DNA from: Rotaria sordida
Taxonomy: Eukaryota > Rotifera > Eurotatoria > Philodinida > Philodinidae
Assembly: GCA_905250125.1 (NCBI GenBank)
Contig: CAJNOL010000113.1
Coordinates: forward strand, 186,001-250,000
Reading direction: 5' to 3'
DNA length: 64,000 bases
Shown here: positions 50,101 to 62,741 of the stretch, one piece after another
Position numbering within the stretch: position 1 is the stretch's first letter
Layout: each line of letters starts with the position of its first letter
Translations under genes and position numbers: made by a program
The notes under the pieces: generated by a model
The model's database searches: none
What the model saw: the letters and a program-made list of their open reading frames with translations, nothing else
What the model was told of the DNA's origin: nothing

Positions 50101-53100
50101 GAAAAAAAATTTCGTCCTCATAGGATTCAACTTGTGAAAGTATTTGAATCATGCGCATTGGTGAACCCGACAATATTTTCTCATTCGATAATCCATCATT
50201 AAACATTCTGTTGAAAGATGTTACTCATTTAAATAACTTCCTAATAGGTGTCCTTCAAACAGTAGCAGCTGACATAGTTTCATAACTATAAGTTAATGTC
50301 TGCTTGAACTGTTTATATTATTGACAGTTACAAATAACACTCATTAGTCCCTGAATTCAATGAGAAATGAGATTTTATTCGAAAGATGTGTGCAGAAAAT
50401 TAGCCAAGTCTTCCGAAATATTTTATTGAAAATACTTTCCCCATGTGGTGCATGTCAATAAAAGAAACTCTATGCTCTTCTGTTTAAACCTGTTTTTCGT
50501 TGTTCTTACCTCAAGAAATATTTCATCAACACTTGTATTTTGTCAATGAAAAATCCAATTATAAACACGAGTTTAGTCTTTTGAGATTCAAATGCATACT
50601 CATATATCTTAAGTGTGTATACTGCAGATATTGATAAAATAGATGAATTTACTTTGCCTTTCATCTATTAAACACGACAGGTACTTAAGCGAATATACTC
50701 AATATATTACGGAATGTCTGACATTTATTGGTTGTTTTTCTATGGAAGCTTGGTTTCTATCAAAATCGTACGATAGAAACTTGACCCCAACAAAATATAC
50801 GGTGACCTCGTTTATGTTTGCAAATTTATTTCTTACATATTCTCGAGATACCTATGTTTTAAAATGATCACTATGTAATCAAAATCGAGGAAGAATGGAT
50901 ATCGACACCAGAGACCGAAACGAGTCAAAAAAATTCAACTCGCCTCAGTTCGACTAGACATGCATCTAAAAAACATCAGACTCGGCTCGACTCGAGTCGA
51001 CCCGAGCCGAGTCGAGTCGAGCCGCCGAGTATCGATTCAAAATCGAATATTCAGAAGTACATTCTTAATATCAAGAATGAGAAGAAATTCAGACACACAT
51101 TTCATTCGTATCATAATGTTGAAACACCCACGTCGGACCATACGGAAAGGAAACAGTCAGCTTCAGAAAATTACGACAATTTCTTGAAAGCAGTATTTGA
51201 GACTTGGAGATCTCAGATTTTTTCTGTGTCTTCCTATTAAAATTCTGTCTTTATCGCTCAAAGACGGTTGGAAGTCATCGAAAAAGTCCTTCACTTGATG
51301 TATTGCTTCTGTTTTTTCTATTGATTTTCGGAGATTCTCTGTCAAAAACAGAAATTTTCTACGATTTTCCTACTCGGTTTCAGAGCTTGGAATGATCTTC
51401 TTGAATAATTCTGAATCATTTTCTTGCACGATCTCAGCAATACTGCAGATCGATATCTTCTTCCCATAGATGCTCCAAGAGTTCAAAACGATCCTATTGG
51501 ATGGAACGGATAACATATTTCATCGATTCCAATATTCTAAATATGATCAAATATTTGATTATTTAAACATCCACTCTGTTCTGATCATTTTTTTTGCGAT
51601 AAATAATAAATAATGAAATAATGCAATACACTACTAAACTGTTGCACATCGCATACCGATCACTTACATAGGCTGATGATCAATCAAGTCATTGCATTCT
51701 AATTAATCTTTGGACAGTCAATAATACATTGAATACAATGAAAGCTAGTGTACATCATTCATTGTAGTTTATTTAGCGTCGTCAGTTCATCGCTGTTTAT
51801 TCATTTTAATGCTTTGTTCAACCTATTCATTGAAATGAATTGACGTTGTCTCATCTCGGTTCGTCTAACGATGACGATGACTAATACTGAGAAACAAATG
51901 ATAGAATTATGAAGACATTTTTAAAAAGTCGAATCCCTCGAGTCAAATTCGATTCGACGCGACTCGACAGTAGGTCTGACTTGACTCGACTCAATTCGAC
52001 ACATTTCTCAAGCTTCACACTCGGGCTCGACTCAACTCGGCGTGAACCGAGTCGAGTCGAGTCGATTTGCCGAGTACTCGACTGGTTTTCGGTCTCCGAT
52101 AGGTACATAACCGTGAGCAGACACATTTCAGCTTATTGCTATATAATTTTGATAACCAAAATATGTAGTTCATCGAAAATTTAATCAGCATTCGATATTC
52201 ATCCCTAATAAATTCAGAGAAAAAATCTATCTCATAATTGTTCTGTCATGGTGTGCCATTTTGCTAGGCTGAATAAAAGTCGACGATGATCGCAGTAAGA
52301 GATATTGAAGAATGCTATGTAATAAGCCAATATTTTGAAGAGCAGTTAGCTTCGTTGAAAAATATAAATCCCGTTTTATTCATGCTTGAACATCAAGTAA
52401 CTCCTATTTGAGAGAATCAAGTTTATCTATTGATTAAAGAGGAAAAGAAGACCAGTTGTATATAAAATGTTTTCACACTCAGAAAGTGAATCACTCCTAA
52501 TGAGGAAACTAACCATTGGATAATGTAGGTTGAACGACGAGAAGAATTCAATGTTTGGGAATAAGTATAACTGAATCTAATTAAACTGAAAAAATAGTAA
52601 TTATTCGCATATACAGAAAAAAGATGACTAATTTGCTGAAGATTGGATTCGAACCACATTTTCATCATATATCGTACATTGCGTGGGAAAGAACAACGCT
52701 AGCGATACATTTTATTTAAGTTTGTATTAAAATATCAGGATAAGATCTTTAGAAAAATTGGAACAATGAAACAAGACCATGCAAAAGATTCGCATCCATG
52801 AATGAATACAAAGATAATGCCGGGATAATTTTCAGACGTTCATCAATGAATCTCATTGATTATATCGAATAATCAGATTTAAATCTATTGCACCATTCAG
52901 TATGAGACAAACTACATCATTTCATCATTTGCAAAAAAAACGAAACATTGCAAGATATTTGTAACATGAAGTTAATATATACTGTTAATAAAATTTGACA
53001 AAAAGTTGTTTTACAAAATTGTTGATTTTAAACAATTTGTTTCAAGCATGTTTTGAAAAATGTTGAGTGTCAGTTATATGAATAAAAAAAAACAGATCAC

Positions 53101-54385
53101 TTTTTACAGAATTAAAAATCACTAAGGCATGAAGAGGATCATTTTCTGCGTGACATCCTATAGTACATAAACTTTCCAACTTTGAAAAATATGCGAGAAC
53201 ATTTGTTATGATTTTATTGAACAGTAATGCTAATTGTATTGAAAAAAATCTTGAAATGTTGTTCTTATGATACATTTGATCGTTTAATTTAGATTGATTC
53301 AAAGATTTTTCCAAATCAATTAATCGTTAAGAAAATGAGTCAATACTTAAATCTATCATCAGCTACATAAGGATACAAACTAGAATTAATATGAACAAAA
53401 AACATCATGATATGAAAAGCATAATATGATAAAAAATACGTAAAAAAATATCAAAACTAGCCAGTTGTTAAAAACAATCTATAAATAGTATCGAAGTTGT
53501 GTAAGAAAACCTTAGGAATTCCGCATTACACTATAAATCTTGTATAAATTCTCTTTTTCTAATAGCTAAAGCAAAGAAAAAAATCATTTCCTTCAATGAT
53601 ATTCGATAGCAGAATAATAATAAATTGTTCTATATTGAAAGCTTGAACACATATCTACTTGTATCAAATTGTTTTTTTATATTTCTTTCAATGCATAAAA
53701 TCTAAGATACCTAAATTATTATTTTCATAACATTGAAAAGAATATGTATAGGATAATTATAAAAAATAAGAATTTCAAATCATGCTCGTTTATTGTATAC
53801 TATTGAAATTATAATAGAGAAATCTTTGAATGGAGCCTATTTTCTAATGTAAATTTTAGTTGTATGACTCACCAGATGAATTAGCCGAACTTGATATCAA
53901 CACAACATCAACACTCGATTTTATGTCAACATCTAATTTGAATGACGTACATCAAGTAGAAACAAATGATAGCATTGATATTTCAACGCAACTGTTAGAT
54001 AATCCAGAATTTTCATCAAAATTAATTTTGAATAAAAACAATAATTTATTTACACTCTACAATCGAGTGATAATGAATAATAGTGAGTAATTATGTGCAT
54101 GATTACTGATTACGGTGGAGATGGCAGGAGCTTCTTCTTCCCGAAAATTTAGAATTTTTAGCAGAATTTTCAGTTTCGAAGGAAGCCGTGATAGAAAGAA
54201 AGATTTAGCGATTTTAGCTCTAGTTCTGACAGATATTCATAGGAAGCAGGTTTTTCTCAGGCAACATATTGCAGAAAGCCGATAATTTCAGCATCTTCAA
54301 TTCGATCTCTGCTAGAAAGATCAAAGAAGACAGTTTCTACAGAATTTTGAATCCGTTCCACCTTCAAAAGCAATTGGGAGCCCTA

Positions 54386-54420
<35 letters not shown>

Positions 54421-55276
54421 TTCTTTGTCTTTAATTCAGTACTGAACAAAACATCAAACAGTATTGGATCAAATGATATGGTATCTGATAAAGAAACTAA
54501 TTTATACAAATTAGTTCATCTATCACCGAACCGAGTAGGAAAATCTGAAAATCAACAAACATCAATTACTGCTATACATAATCGTCCAAAATCTGTTATT
54601 GAGAAAAAAGTTACTAGAACTGAAGATAAAACTATGGGTTGTTGTTGCTTGACTAAAAGTAAAAGCAAAATACATCACAATACAACGAACCATGCGAATA
54701 TCCTACCAACATCGACGAAATACAGAAAATTTGAAATGAATATTTCATCTAAGCTTAATGATGAAACCACTATCAATATTCCTATGCTTAATAATACACA
54801 TATAAAAAATATATTAACAGCTTCATCGCAAAATATTCAAACACCTATGAAATCAATTGAACACATTGAAATGAAAGATCCGACATCAAATAAGACTGAG
54901 TTAATTTATTCAAAATTATTTCAAATTTAATAGATTCAATTTTAGAATAAATATACATGATCAATCTGTTATACTTAATTCATTAATAATAGATCATAAT
55001 TGTCATAATACTGAATCTTCAATAGATCTACAAAATATATTTATGGAGTCAAATGAAAATAAATCATTACTTCCATTACATTCACGATATCTCGTCTCAT
55101 TCGAATTTGCTAATCGAGAAGAACATTTAGTTGAAGTTGCTGAACTTAAACGTTCATTTTATCGAGTTTCACGTATGGATACATATAAAAAAGTACGTGA
55201 ACGTTTAACTATAATGAATTTAATTGACATTGATTTAACGACTTTATTACGGGCTATTTTACAATCTTTTCCATAG
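47152..55276 (+). CDS. Unrecognised protein, four inferred exons, about 555 residues
   Basis: Not recognised. Exons 47152-47805, 53860-54082, 54440-54899 and 54946-55276 join in frame with GT-AG ends. The first is Asn/Lys/Ser-rich and ends in a possible coiled-coil (CLILQRNTYINQKILSLQKE). The second and third are polar and probably disordered, with a Cys cluster (MGCCCLTKSKSK). The last holds the most conserved-looking part (HSRYLVSFEFANREEHLVEV, LKRSFYRVSRMDTYKKVRER) and ends LLRAILQSFP. No signal peptide or membrane segment. Two joins are weak: the first intron would be about 6 kb, and the 46-nt last intron uses a GTTAAT donor. Without it the third exon stops at 54930. The ATG at 47152 is the first in the open frame, but an earlier exon is possible. 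These could also be two genes. Confidence 0.55.
47806..53859 (+). other. Putative 6-kb intron or intergenic region
   Basis: Both ends fit splice sites in the same phase (AAG|GTATAA and TTTTAG|TTG), which is why it is treated as an intron. It holds a GACTC-rich foldback element at 50900-52101 and otherwise AT-rich DNA with segments of mixed composition (48.6-49.7 kb). The short frames at 48647-48925, 50643-50867 and 53042-53314 have no recognised features. Confidence 0.45.
50900..52101. mobile_element. GACTC-rich foldback element, about 1.2 kb
   Basis: The ends are inverted: ATATCGACACCAGAGACCGAAA on the left, matched on the right by TTTTCGGTCTCCGATA. Behind each end lies an arm dense in GACTC/GAGTC pentamers, such as GAGTCGAGTCGAG near 51009-51024 and 52038-52052, themselves palindromic in phase. 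The roughly 850-bp centre has no transposase. It lies inside the putative 6-kb intron. Confidence 0.7.
54083..54439 (+). other. Intron with repeat-like content
   Basis: A 357-nt intron (donor GTGAGT, acceptor TTAATTCAG). It contains a less AT-rich segment at 54110-54370 that looks like a decayed repeat and ends in a TA run at 54388-54417. Confidence 0.55.
54388..54417. repeat. (TA)n microsatellite
   Basis: A pure TA run of about 30 bp immediately upstream of an acceptor region. It probably lengthens or shortens the intron without coding effect. Confidence 0.9.
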
Positions 55277-58200
55277 CTAAATACAATTTTTACATTAAAA
55301 CAAATACTCATTCATTTCATAATTGTTAAATAATTATTAAATTAGAATTAAAACAAAATAGTTGTTTGAATTACATCGATACAGTTCTTTATCATTATAA
55401 ATTAACAGTGCTTATCAAGCAACTCAAAACAAAAAGAAAAAAGAATTTTTTTTGTCGTATGAAAAGTTATATTTCACTGCAAGACAGTATTCCATTGTAT
55501 TACAGAATTTTATAGTTTTTCGTTTCATCATGATATATTTGATCTGTAGCTCATATAAGAGAATTCATTTCATCAATACATATTTGTTTCAGTGATTTCA
55601 CTTGTTTAGTGATCTCTTATCATATACCACTCGAAGATTAACTAAATTTCAATTTTGTCGAGTTAATAATACATTGAGAATACTAAATAAATAAATATGT
55701 TTCTATTTGTTAATCGACCTAATAAAACATTATAATCATACTGACAATGACATGTTGTCAGGAGTGATAATGTCAAGCAAACGACTCTAATAACGGCTGA
55801 TAAATGTTATTGCTGGAGTAGATTAAACACACGAGACTATATTGATGGTTCGAAACACGCTAGTTCTATTAGTACAAGAACAACAATGAAGCAAAATTAA
55901 ACATGTGAAAACAAGAAATCTTGTTATAGTTTTTCTGTTCTATTATGAATAACAACCAAAAGGAAACCTTCTATTCATCATTTATCATGAGATTTTATAG
56001 TTTCATATTATGTCAAATTATTTAAAATACTTGAGAATGATTTCAAAAGCTTCAACATATATTGAAGTAGTTCAAAATATTGCATAATATTAGTCTGTTG
56101 AGAATACTTCAACATTCATAGGACCTTGTCGTTGCAGTGGAATGTTGAGAGATGCGTCTAAACTATCGTTATACACCTTGCTTTATTTCTAGGCTAGTCA
56201 CATACCAAGAGGATTTTAAAATTGATTGTCTACAGAAAAAGATCAGAGAAAATGTATAAATGAACGCAAAACTACTTTCTTTGTTGAATGAAAGGTTGAT
56301 TCATGCTTTCGGCAAATGTAAAGAGAAATAGTTATCAAACAACTTCAGAAACGTCGAATTCAGATTGCAGCTTAAATTAAAACAGATGCCTTTTACTCAA
56401 ATTTACAACAAAAGATGAACAAAGTAACAAAAAAAAAATAATATCCTACTCATATTAGTCATTTTAATACAAGGACTGTTAAATATCAAAATCATACAAC
56501 TAGCAATGCTCTTGTATCCTACGATATAGGTAGAACAAATCACAACCCCAACGACTAGTAGACTTCTGTCTCGACCATGATGTGAGCGTAAGCAACATCT
56601 TTGAAATGACTTGGAATCATCCATAGTACAAAAGACGTATGAAAATTTAATGCTTGAGTACGAGTAAGAATACAGTATTAGTAAGGAGTTTTACATTTTA
56701 GATTTTGGTTATGAATTTTGTTTCGTACTAATTAACTGTTATAAATGTATATATTACGTTTACATGATTATTGATATTATAATATATGAGTCCAATTGAC
56801 ATTTTCGTATTGTTTGTTATTATGTTTTGTCTTGAAATGGACTAAAGATGAATTGACGATGTTATGCTCTGGTGATGATGACAATTTAAACTCTCTTATT
56901 AATACAAGATGCCATATATTAGACTGTATACTTATTAATAAAAAATTCGTTCATGTGTACAAGATGTTCAGGTACATAGAACTGTTGTTGAAGTTATTAC
57001 TACTGCTCATCACCTAGTAATAGCAATGATTATATGAAGATCTTGATTGAGAAGGTATTGAATCAAGAACAAGATAATCGAAGAAGATCAACAGAATGTC
57101 TAACACTTGAACTTCTTAATCTTGTTAATCAAATTGGTTTTTTCGAGTAGTAAAAAAATCATCATAGCGCAAGTTTAGTATGAAAATATCGTTTGCTAAG
57201 ACAATTGGTAAACAAAAAAACAAATAAATGTTCACATCCGCATCCTCAATAAATTAATTATCGTCGGATCTCATCAGTTCCTGTTACAGAATTCTTAAAA
57301 CCGAATCCTAAAGTATTCGATAATCGAATAGCATTAGATAATTCGAGAATCCGATCAAGACAGTTCAACTTCGGCAAATTAAGTGTCCAAAAAATTCTGA
57401 TATGAATTTGAGTTAGATAGTCTAGATCGCTGTGTTGATCTCAAGAAATGTCAAATTCACAATTGAAGAAGAGATACCTACTTCAAGATAAATAGAAAGA
57501 ATTGATCAAAATATTAGTGCTAATAGAATCGATGCATACTAATGTCAGCAAAATTATGCGAAAATATAAGAAAATGGCACAAAAATAAGGATAGATAGAT
57601 CTCAAACAAAGGTTAAGTAATATGGATCGGCATAAACTAAATAACGCGTATACTTTTCAAGCTGTACAAAAGCTTTCAAACCACCAGGAATTAATAATCA
57701 TATAAAAATATCAGCAAAAGACTCATATATGCAAAGTAAAATCCGCATGTAATGAGTGAGGAAATGTCGAAAACCTTGAGTGTGAATATTTTTGGCAAAA
57801 CGATGGATACAATCGAAACTTTTCCCTTGTGGCTTGTAAGTGGAATCCGGGTAGCAAGCCTAAGTATCTATTAGCCCTCAATGACAAATCAATTGAAAAT
57901 TCATTACAAGAAATTGTATACATTTACGTTGTTATGATTTGTGGTAGCAATACTCGGTCATCCGTTACCCTTTGATATAATTATACATATACATATTTTC
58001 TCTTTCTTTTTTTTCCTTGTTTTTTACACATACATATATATATACGCACATCCTTTTTGTTTGTCGAGATACATGTGCCTAGAAGACTGACGCATATAAA
58101 ACTAGATTATGTCTAACATATATGAATAGTGTCAATTACTATCATTTTTTCTTGTCAATTTTTTCTCTTATCTATTTTGTACGTTTTGATGTTTATCCTA

Positions 58201-59230
58201 CATCGAAAAGTAAAGAGTATTATATCTGATCAGATTAAAACAAATCCACATCATTGTTTTGATTATTCTTGTAAACAGTAGATTTTTTTCTGGACCGGAT
58301 CGGATCGGCTGGTAATCGGCTAGTTGAAGTTCTTCGCTTAACTAGGAAAAAATCGATGGATAATTACAGTCTATTGGAAGACTCACTACAGTTTTGTCAA
58401 TTGATTTTTTAAAATTTCCACTGCATGAAAATTTTTAACTTTTTAGAAAAATATTGGATTGCAAGCGAAATCGTACAAGCTACAGATGATGAGCGCGCTC
58501 AAGCCACCAGTATGAGTCACATCGACTGTTTTTTTCACCTTAGTTTTCGAATTTGATTATTTATTAAAGATGGCGTCACTAAAAACAAATAGTCATTAGT
58601 CAAAAGACTTGAGCAATAAGAATAACTCACGTGTCATCTGATATAATATAAAGTAACATATTAAAATCAACTTTTTTCGGCAATAATTCATCTATTCAAG
58701 ACAGATAATATTTATTTAATAGAAAAATAAAACAAACTTGATAGGAGAAAAAGAATAAATCACTCGAACTGTTAGTTTTGATGAACAAGTGGCAACGCTA
58801 ATTTCTTGAATTAATCTAATACAACATTTTTTTGTTGTTGAAACAAATATTCTATTAACAAAAAGAGCACAATAAACAACTACTGACGAAAACTAAATAG
58901 CAAATCATTCTTTATTACATAGATTTATTAGTATAAATCTGAAATTACAATATATTTTTAGAACTTTCTTTTTGTGAGTCACGATTTTTCCCAGCTTCCA
59001 ACTTAAACATTCACGTGACATTTTTGTTGATAAGAGATTCGTGCGCAATTCGTATTGAATTGAAGTAAGAAAAAGTTGTCAACAAAATTTTTTCTTTCTT
59101 CAACCCTCAGCAACTCTGATTCATTTAATAAAATACACCACATTTTCATTTGGATTTTTCCAAGATGGTTTTTGGTATTTAAACACACAGCAAGGACTTC
59201 ATTTCAGGCAGATAATTTCTACGACAGACG
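55277..59230. other. Intergenic region, about 4 kb
   Basis: It begins with the 3' UTR of the preceding gene (AATAAA-type hexamers near 55685). The short frames at 56403-56624, 56796-57017 and 57723-57923 resemble nothing recognised. No inverted or tandem repeat of note. The right edge should hold the promoter of the ADP-ribosyltransferase-like gene. Confidence 0.5.
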
Positions 59231-60251
59231 ATGGGTGATAATATCGACATTCCAAAACTTTCGCTTGTTTGGCTCGATAATTCTAATAGTGATTCTCAAG
59301 AAAATGTTTTCACTCAACAACAATTACGTCTTTTTGATAGTAATTTCAAATTGTTCAAAACTACAAATGAATGTGAAACATATATTAAATCTCAATCTAC
59401 AGATGCTCATATTACATTAATTGTTAATGGTGGATTAGGAAAACAACTAGTACCTAATGTTCACGATCTATCACAAATCATTGCTATTTATGTATACTGT
59501 ATGAACCTAGAAGAACACAAAAAATGGACTTCAAATTTTTCTAAGGTATTCTAAGATAATGATATTAATAAATGTACAAGATTTGACATCATATTCTATA
59601 ACTTAAAACTTGTATAAGAATTAATTAGTTAAATTACATTTCTATGGTACAAAAACAAAAATTCATTAACTACAAGTGATCTGTTACATATATCGTGTGA
59701 TTGGGAATATTGAGAAATTAGAATTATGAATTAGTTTCTTTTCTTGAACAGAATCGATTTCATTGTTTTAGGTCAAAGCTGTTTTGGCAGATCTTGATGA
59801 ACTTAAAAGACATCTTCAATCAAGTCATACTAATATAAGCGATCATTCAATAACCAGTGAAGTACCACCTACAACCGATGCACCGAAAAGAACAATAGTA
59901 CATATTGAAACAACATATGAATTAGATTGTTCATATATGATTTCTGATACTTGTTTCGATTGTTTTGCTCGAATGAAAACGCAGCTGATAGAAAAAGATG
60001 ATTTTATTACTTTATGTCGAGCTGCATTGCAAAAAAGTGAAAATTTCTTACCAATTCTTCTGGAATTTCAAGAAGGTTATCATTCCGATCAAGCAATATT
60101 CTGGCTTTATAGAGATCCATTTTTTCATGTATTAGTAGAGAATATGTTTAAACTTGCAGATATAGATTCGATGTTATCTTGTCAATTTTTTATACATGAT
60201 ATTCACAAACAACTCGAACAACATAAATGTACATCAACTATTGAAGTATAG
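59231..60251 (+). CDS. N-terminal part of a bdelloid ADP-ribosyltransferase/TPR-family protein, 264 residues
   Basis: Two exons, 59231-59545 and 59772-60251, join in frame (intron 226 nt, GTATTC...TTTTAG). Residues about 8-105 (LVWLDNSN, ETYIKSQS, ITLIVNGGLGKQLVPNV, IIAIYVYCMN) form the receiver-like segment that precedes the ADP-ribosyltransferase fold in this bdelloid family. Exon two carries the helical first half of the ART fold (FARMKTQLIEKDDF, LLEFQEGYHSDQAIFWLYRD, FFIHDIHKQLEQHKC). The frame ends STIEV-stop, at the place where relatives continue into the first catalytic motif (VYRG-type). The stop overlaps a usable donor (GAA|GTATAG), so this may be either a complete short gene or the 5' half of a gene continuing at 60.9 kb. 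A hexamer AATAAA near 60704 would suit the first option. The ATG at 59231 is the first in frame, and the product begins as relatives do. Confidence 0.8.
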
Positions 60252-60912
60252 GGCTCTTTACATATTGTAACATCACTAGGGAAGGAGGGGTCAATAGTCA
60301 TCATAATATTATTAATGGTTATGCGATATTATTTCTTTCGTAGCTAAAAAAGAGAGCGTGCAAGTGGGGCGATTTTTTCTGTTATAAAATGTAAAAGTTA
60401 AAGCAAATGATAATTGATGAAAGAAAGAAGGGTTTGTTCTGTAATAGGCGATAAAACAAATAGTTTAAACTTATTTTTCTCATTAAATAACGTATACGAG
60501 CACTTGCTCAAACAGCGTATATTTGTTATGTAAATAGTGTCATATTTATTATTGATGTTTTCTATGTTATATATCGAACGTTTTCTCTTCATTGTTTGTT
60601 TTACATTATTTTTCTTAGTTTAGTTTTATTTGTATTTGAAAGTGACTGTGTATTTCGATTTATTTACAGATTGTGTCTTTCTTATGTTAAAAGTTATATT
60701 CATAAATAAATGAAAAAGAAAAGTAGAGATAAATTTTGCCTTTCTGTACAGGTTTCAAACACGATGACAGAACACTTGTAGTTAAAGCTCATCGAGTCCA
60801 AAAATTTTTGGATCCGAACCCAACACGACGGGCTCTACTTGTAGCGAATGTTTCATTAACTATTTAAACGTTACTCTGATGACATCATGATGGAAAGGGA
60901 AATCTCGAAAAC
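60252..60912. other. Non-coding interval within the ART/TPR locus
   Basis: About 660 bp without coding sequence separate the two ORFs that relatives carry as one protein. It contains T-rich stretches, an AATAAA near 60704, an acceptor-like TTTCTGTACAG at about 60741-60751, and a less AT-rich patch at 60785-60840. It may be a 3' UTR plus promoter, or an intron. Confidence 0.6.
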
Positions 60913-62211
60913 ATGACAAGTGGTGACATAGAAGGAAGGAGAAGTTCCAAAAATCAAGACAAGATGATCACAATAAGTGAACAATTCCTATATAAAGGTG
61001 AAGTAATGTTAAAAGAAATGTTTCAACAATTAAACAATTTTAACGGAAAAGTTATTGCAATGAAATCATTTTTTTTGACAAATTCAGATCGTAATACAGC
61101 ACTTTCATGTATATCAAATATAAGTTTATCTAATGAATATCAACGTATATTATTCATAATTGAAGCTAATCCACAAATTGAAAATGTTAAACTATTTGCT
61201 AAAATTAGTTCATTAATTAATAACAAAGATTCAAATGATGTACTCTTTATGATTGGATCTCTTTTTAAAATTACTGAAATTCAAAATGAACAAGATGGTA
61301 TAATAAATATTAAAATGTCATTATGTGGAAATGACAGTGAGAATGCATCAAAAGCAATGTTTGATCAATTAAAATATAAATATATGGATAGTAATCAAGA
61401 AATAGGTGCTATTGGATTTGGTCAATTACTATTTGAAATTGGTCATTCAATACTTAATGCAAGTATATCTGACAGAGGTGAAAAATATATTGATTCTTAT
61501 GCTAATAAATTACCAAATGATGATCCAGATCGTCTTCGTTGTTATGATGCATTAGGAAGTCTAGATTTATTGACAGGTAATTTCGAGTCAAGTCTCAATT
61601 GGTTTAAAAAATCATTCGATATAAAAAAAGAAAAATTACAACCAAATGATCCAAATCTTATTGAAAGTTATCAAAATATGGCATTAGTTTATTTAAATAA
61701 AAAAGATTTTACACAAGCACTCAATTATTTCATGCAACTTGTAACAATTTTAAAGCAATTATATGGTGATAATTATTTTAATCTTACAGTTTGTTATACT
61801 CAAATAGCTAATATTCATGAAAATGAACAAAGATTCTCGGAAGCACTTTCATATTATCATCAAGCTTTGGCTATTATGGCAAAATATAGCTACGATGATG
61901 CACAGAATTTTGCTATAATATACAATAATCTTGGTAAAGTATATACTCTCTTCGGAAATTATCATCTTGCATTGGGATTTTACAAAACATCACTTGAAAT
62001 GAAATTAAAATATCTTTCACCTGTACACCCATCAATAGCAATAACATATAAAAATATTGGACTTGTTTATGGATCTATGAATGATGTTCAACAAACACGA
62101 GAAAATCTCGAAAAAGCACTGGATATTTATCGTCAATTATATACACCTGATGTCTCGTGTGTTACAGAAATTGAAGAAATTATTCAAAATTTACCAACTG
62201 CGTCTACATAA
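60913..62211 (+). CDS. ART-like domain plus kinesin-light-chain-type TPR repeats, 432 residues
   Basis: Residues about 22-135 align with the second half of the ADP-ribosyltransferase fold of bdelloid relatives (LFIIEANPQIENVKLFAKISSL, then LFMIGSLFKITEI). The signatures that carry catalysis in active members are not recognisable: LYKGE stands where VYRG-type sequence is usual, FFLTNS where the FxSTS loop is usual, and SNDVLFMIGS where an Glu-rich EEEVL-type loop is usual. From about residue 200, five TPR units of about 42 residues follow (RLRCYDALGSLDLLTGNFES; YNNLGKVYTLFGNYHLALGF; YKNIGLVYGSMNDVQQTREN), as in kinesin light chain. Such repeats bind protein partners. Likely a non-enzymatic or altered-function member; this is inference. 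The start may be the ATG at 60913 or 60964, or the frame may be a downstream exon of the preceding ORF. Single exon, intact frame, convergent with the ECHDC3-like gene. Confidence 0.85.
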   Translation: MTSGDIEGRRSSKNQDKMITISEQFLYKGEVMLKEMFQQLNNFNGKVIAMKSFFLTNSDRNTALSCISNISLSNEYQRILFIIEANPQIENVKLFAKISSLINNKDSNDVLFMIGSLFKITEIQNEQDGIINIKMSLCGNDSENASKAMFDQLKYKYMDSNQEIGAIGFGQLLFEIGHSILNASISDRGEKYIDSYANKLPNDDPDRLRCYDALGSLDLLTGNFESSLNWFKKSFDIKKEKLQPNDPNLIESYQNMALVYLNKKDFTQALNYFMQLVTILKQLYGDNYFNLTVCYTQIANIHENEQRFSEALSYYHQALAIMAKYSYDDAQNFAIIYNNLGKVYTLFGNYHLALGFYKTSLEMKLKYLSPVHPSIAITYKNIGLVYGSMNDVQQTRENLEKALDIYRQLYTPDVSCVTEIEEIIQNLPTAST

Positions 62212-62741
62212 TATTATTCAATGTTACTAAAAAAAAGAAAAATAATTTATGATCTTCCATAAGAACAAAAAGAAAATTTTGTTCATAATTGGTTCCTTTT
62301 TTTTTGTAGACAGATTTTTGTAAAATATATATTTTTTCATATTTATATTTATATCGAGACATTCAATGTTAGCGTCGCCTCTTAAGGACTGAAATGTAAA
62401 ATTCACATGTGTTCATTCTCGTATGCCGTTTATTGTTCTAAATCTTAACTTGACTGGCAAAAAAGCTTTTTGTGAATATCAATGATATCTACAGCAAATC
62501 TCAACATACTGTTATATATTTCGATAAAGTCAGAAAGACTAATATTGTTTATTTTCCAAAGGTATAACTTGATCATATGACGACTGAGACAAATCAATAC
62601 ATCATTGCCCGTCATCCTTGACATCTTAAACATAAATTTTTATCTGCACAAAAATCAAAAACTGCACTATTTAAAACATCTACCTATGTATTTCAATCAT
62701 CATTCAAATTTTAGAATTCTCGAGAACAGTCTAACGAAGGA
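62212..62741. other. Spacer downstream of the TPR gene
   Basis: The 3' UTR of the TPR gene and AT-rich spacer. The 62-codon minus-strand frame at 62445-62633 has no recognisable feature. Confidence 0.5.

Noticed and set aside
52645-52665. Reverse-strand GGTTCGAATCC suggesting a tRNA
   Set aside because: The T stem pairs poorly and no cloverleaf fits the flanks.
53042-53314. 90-codon minus-strand frame in the putative 6-kb intron
   Set aside because: Composition is that of the AT-rich surroundings and no features are recognisable.
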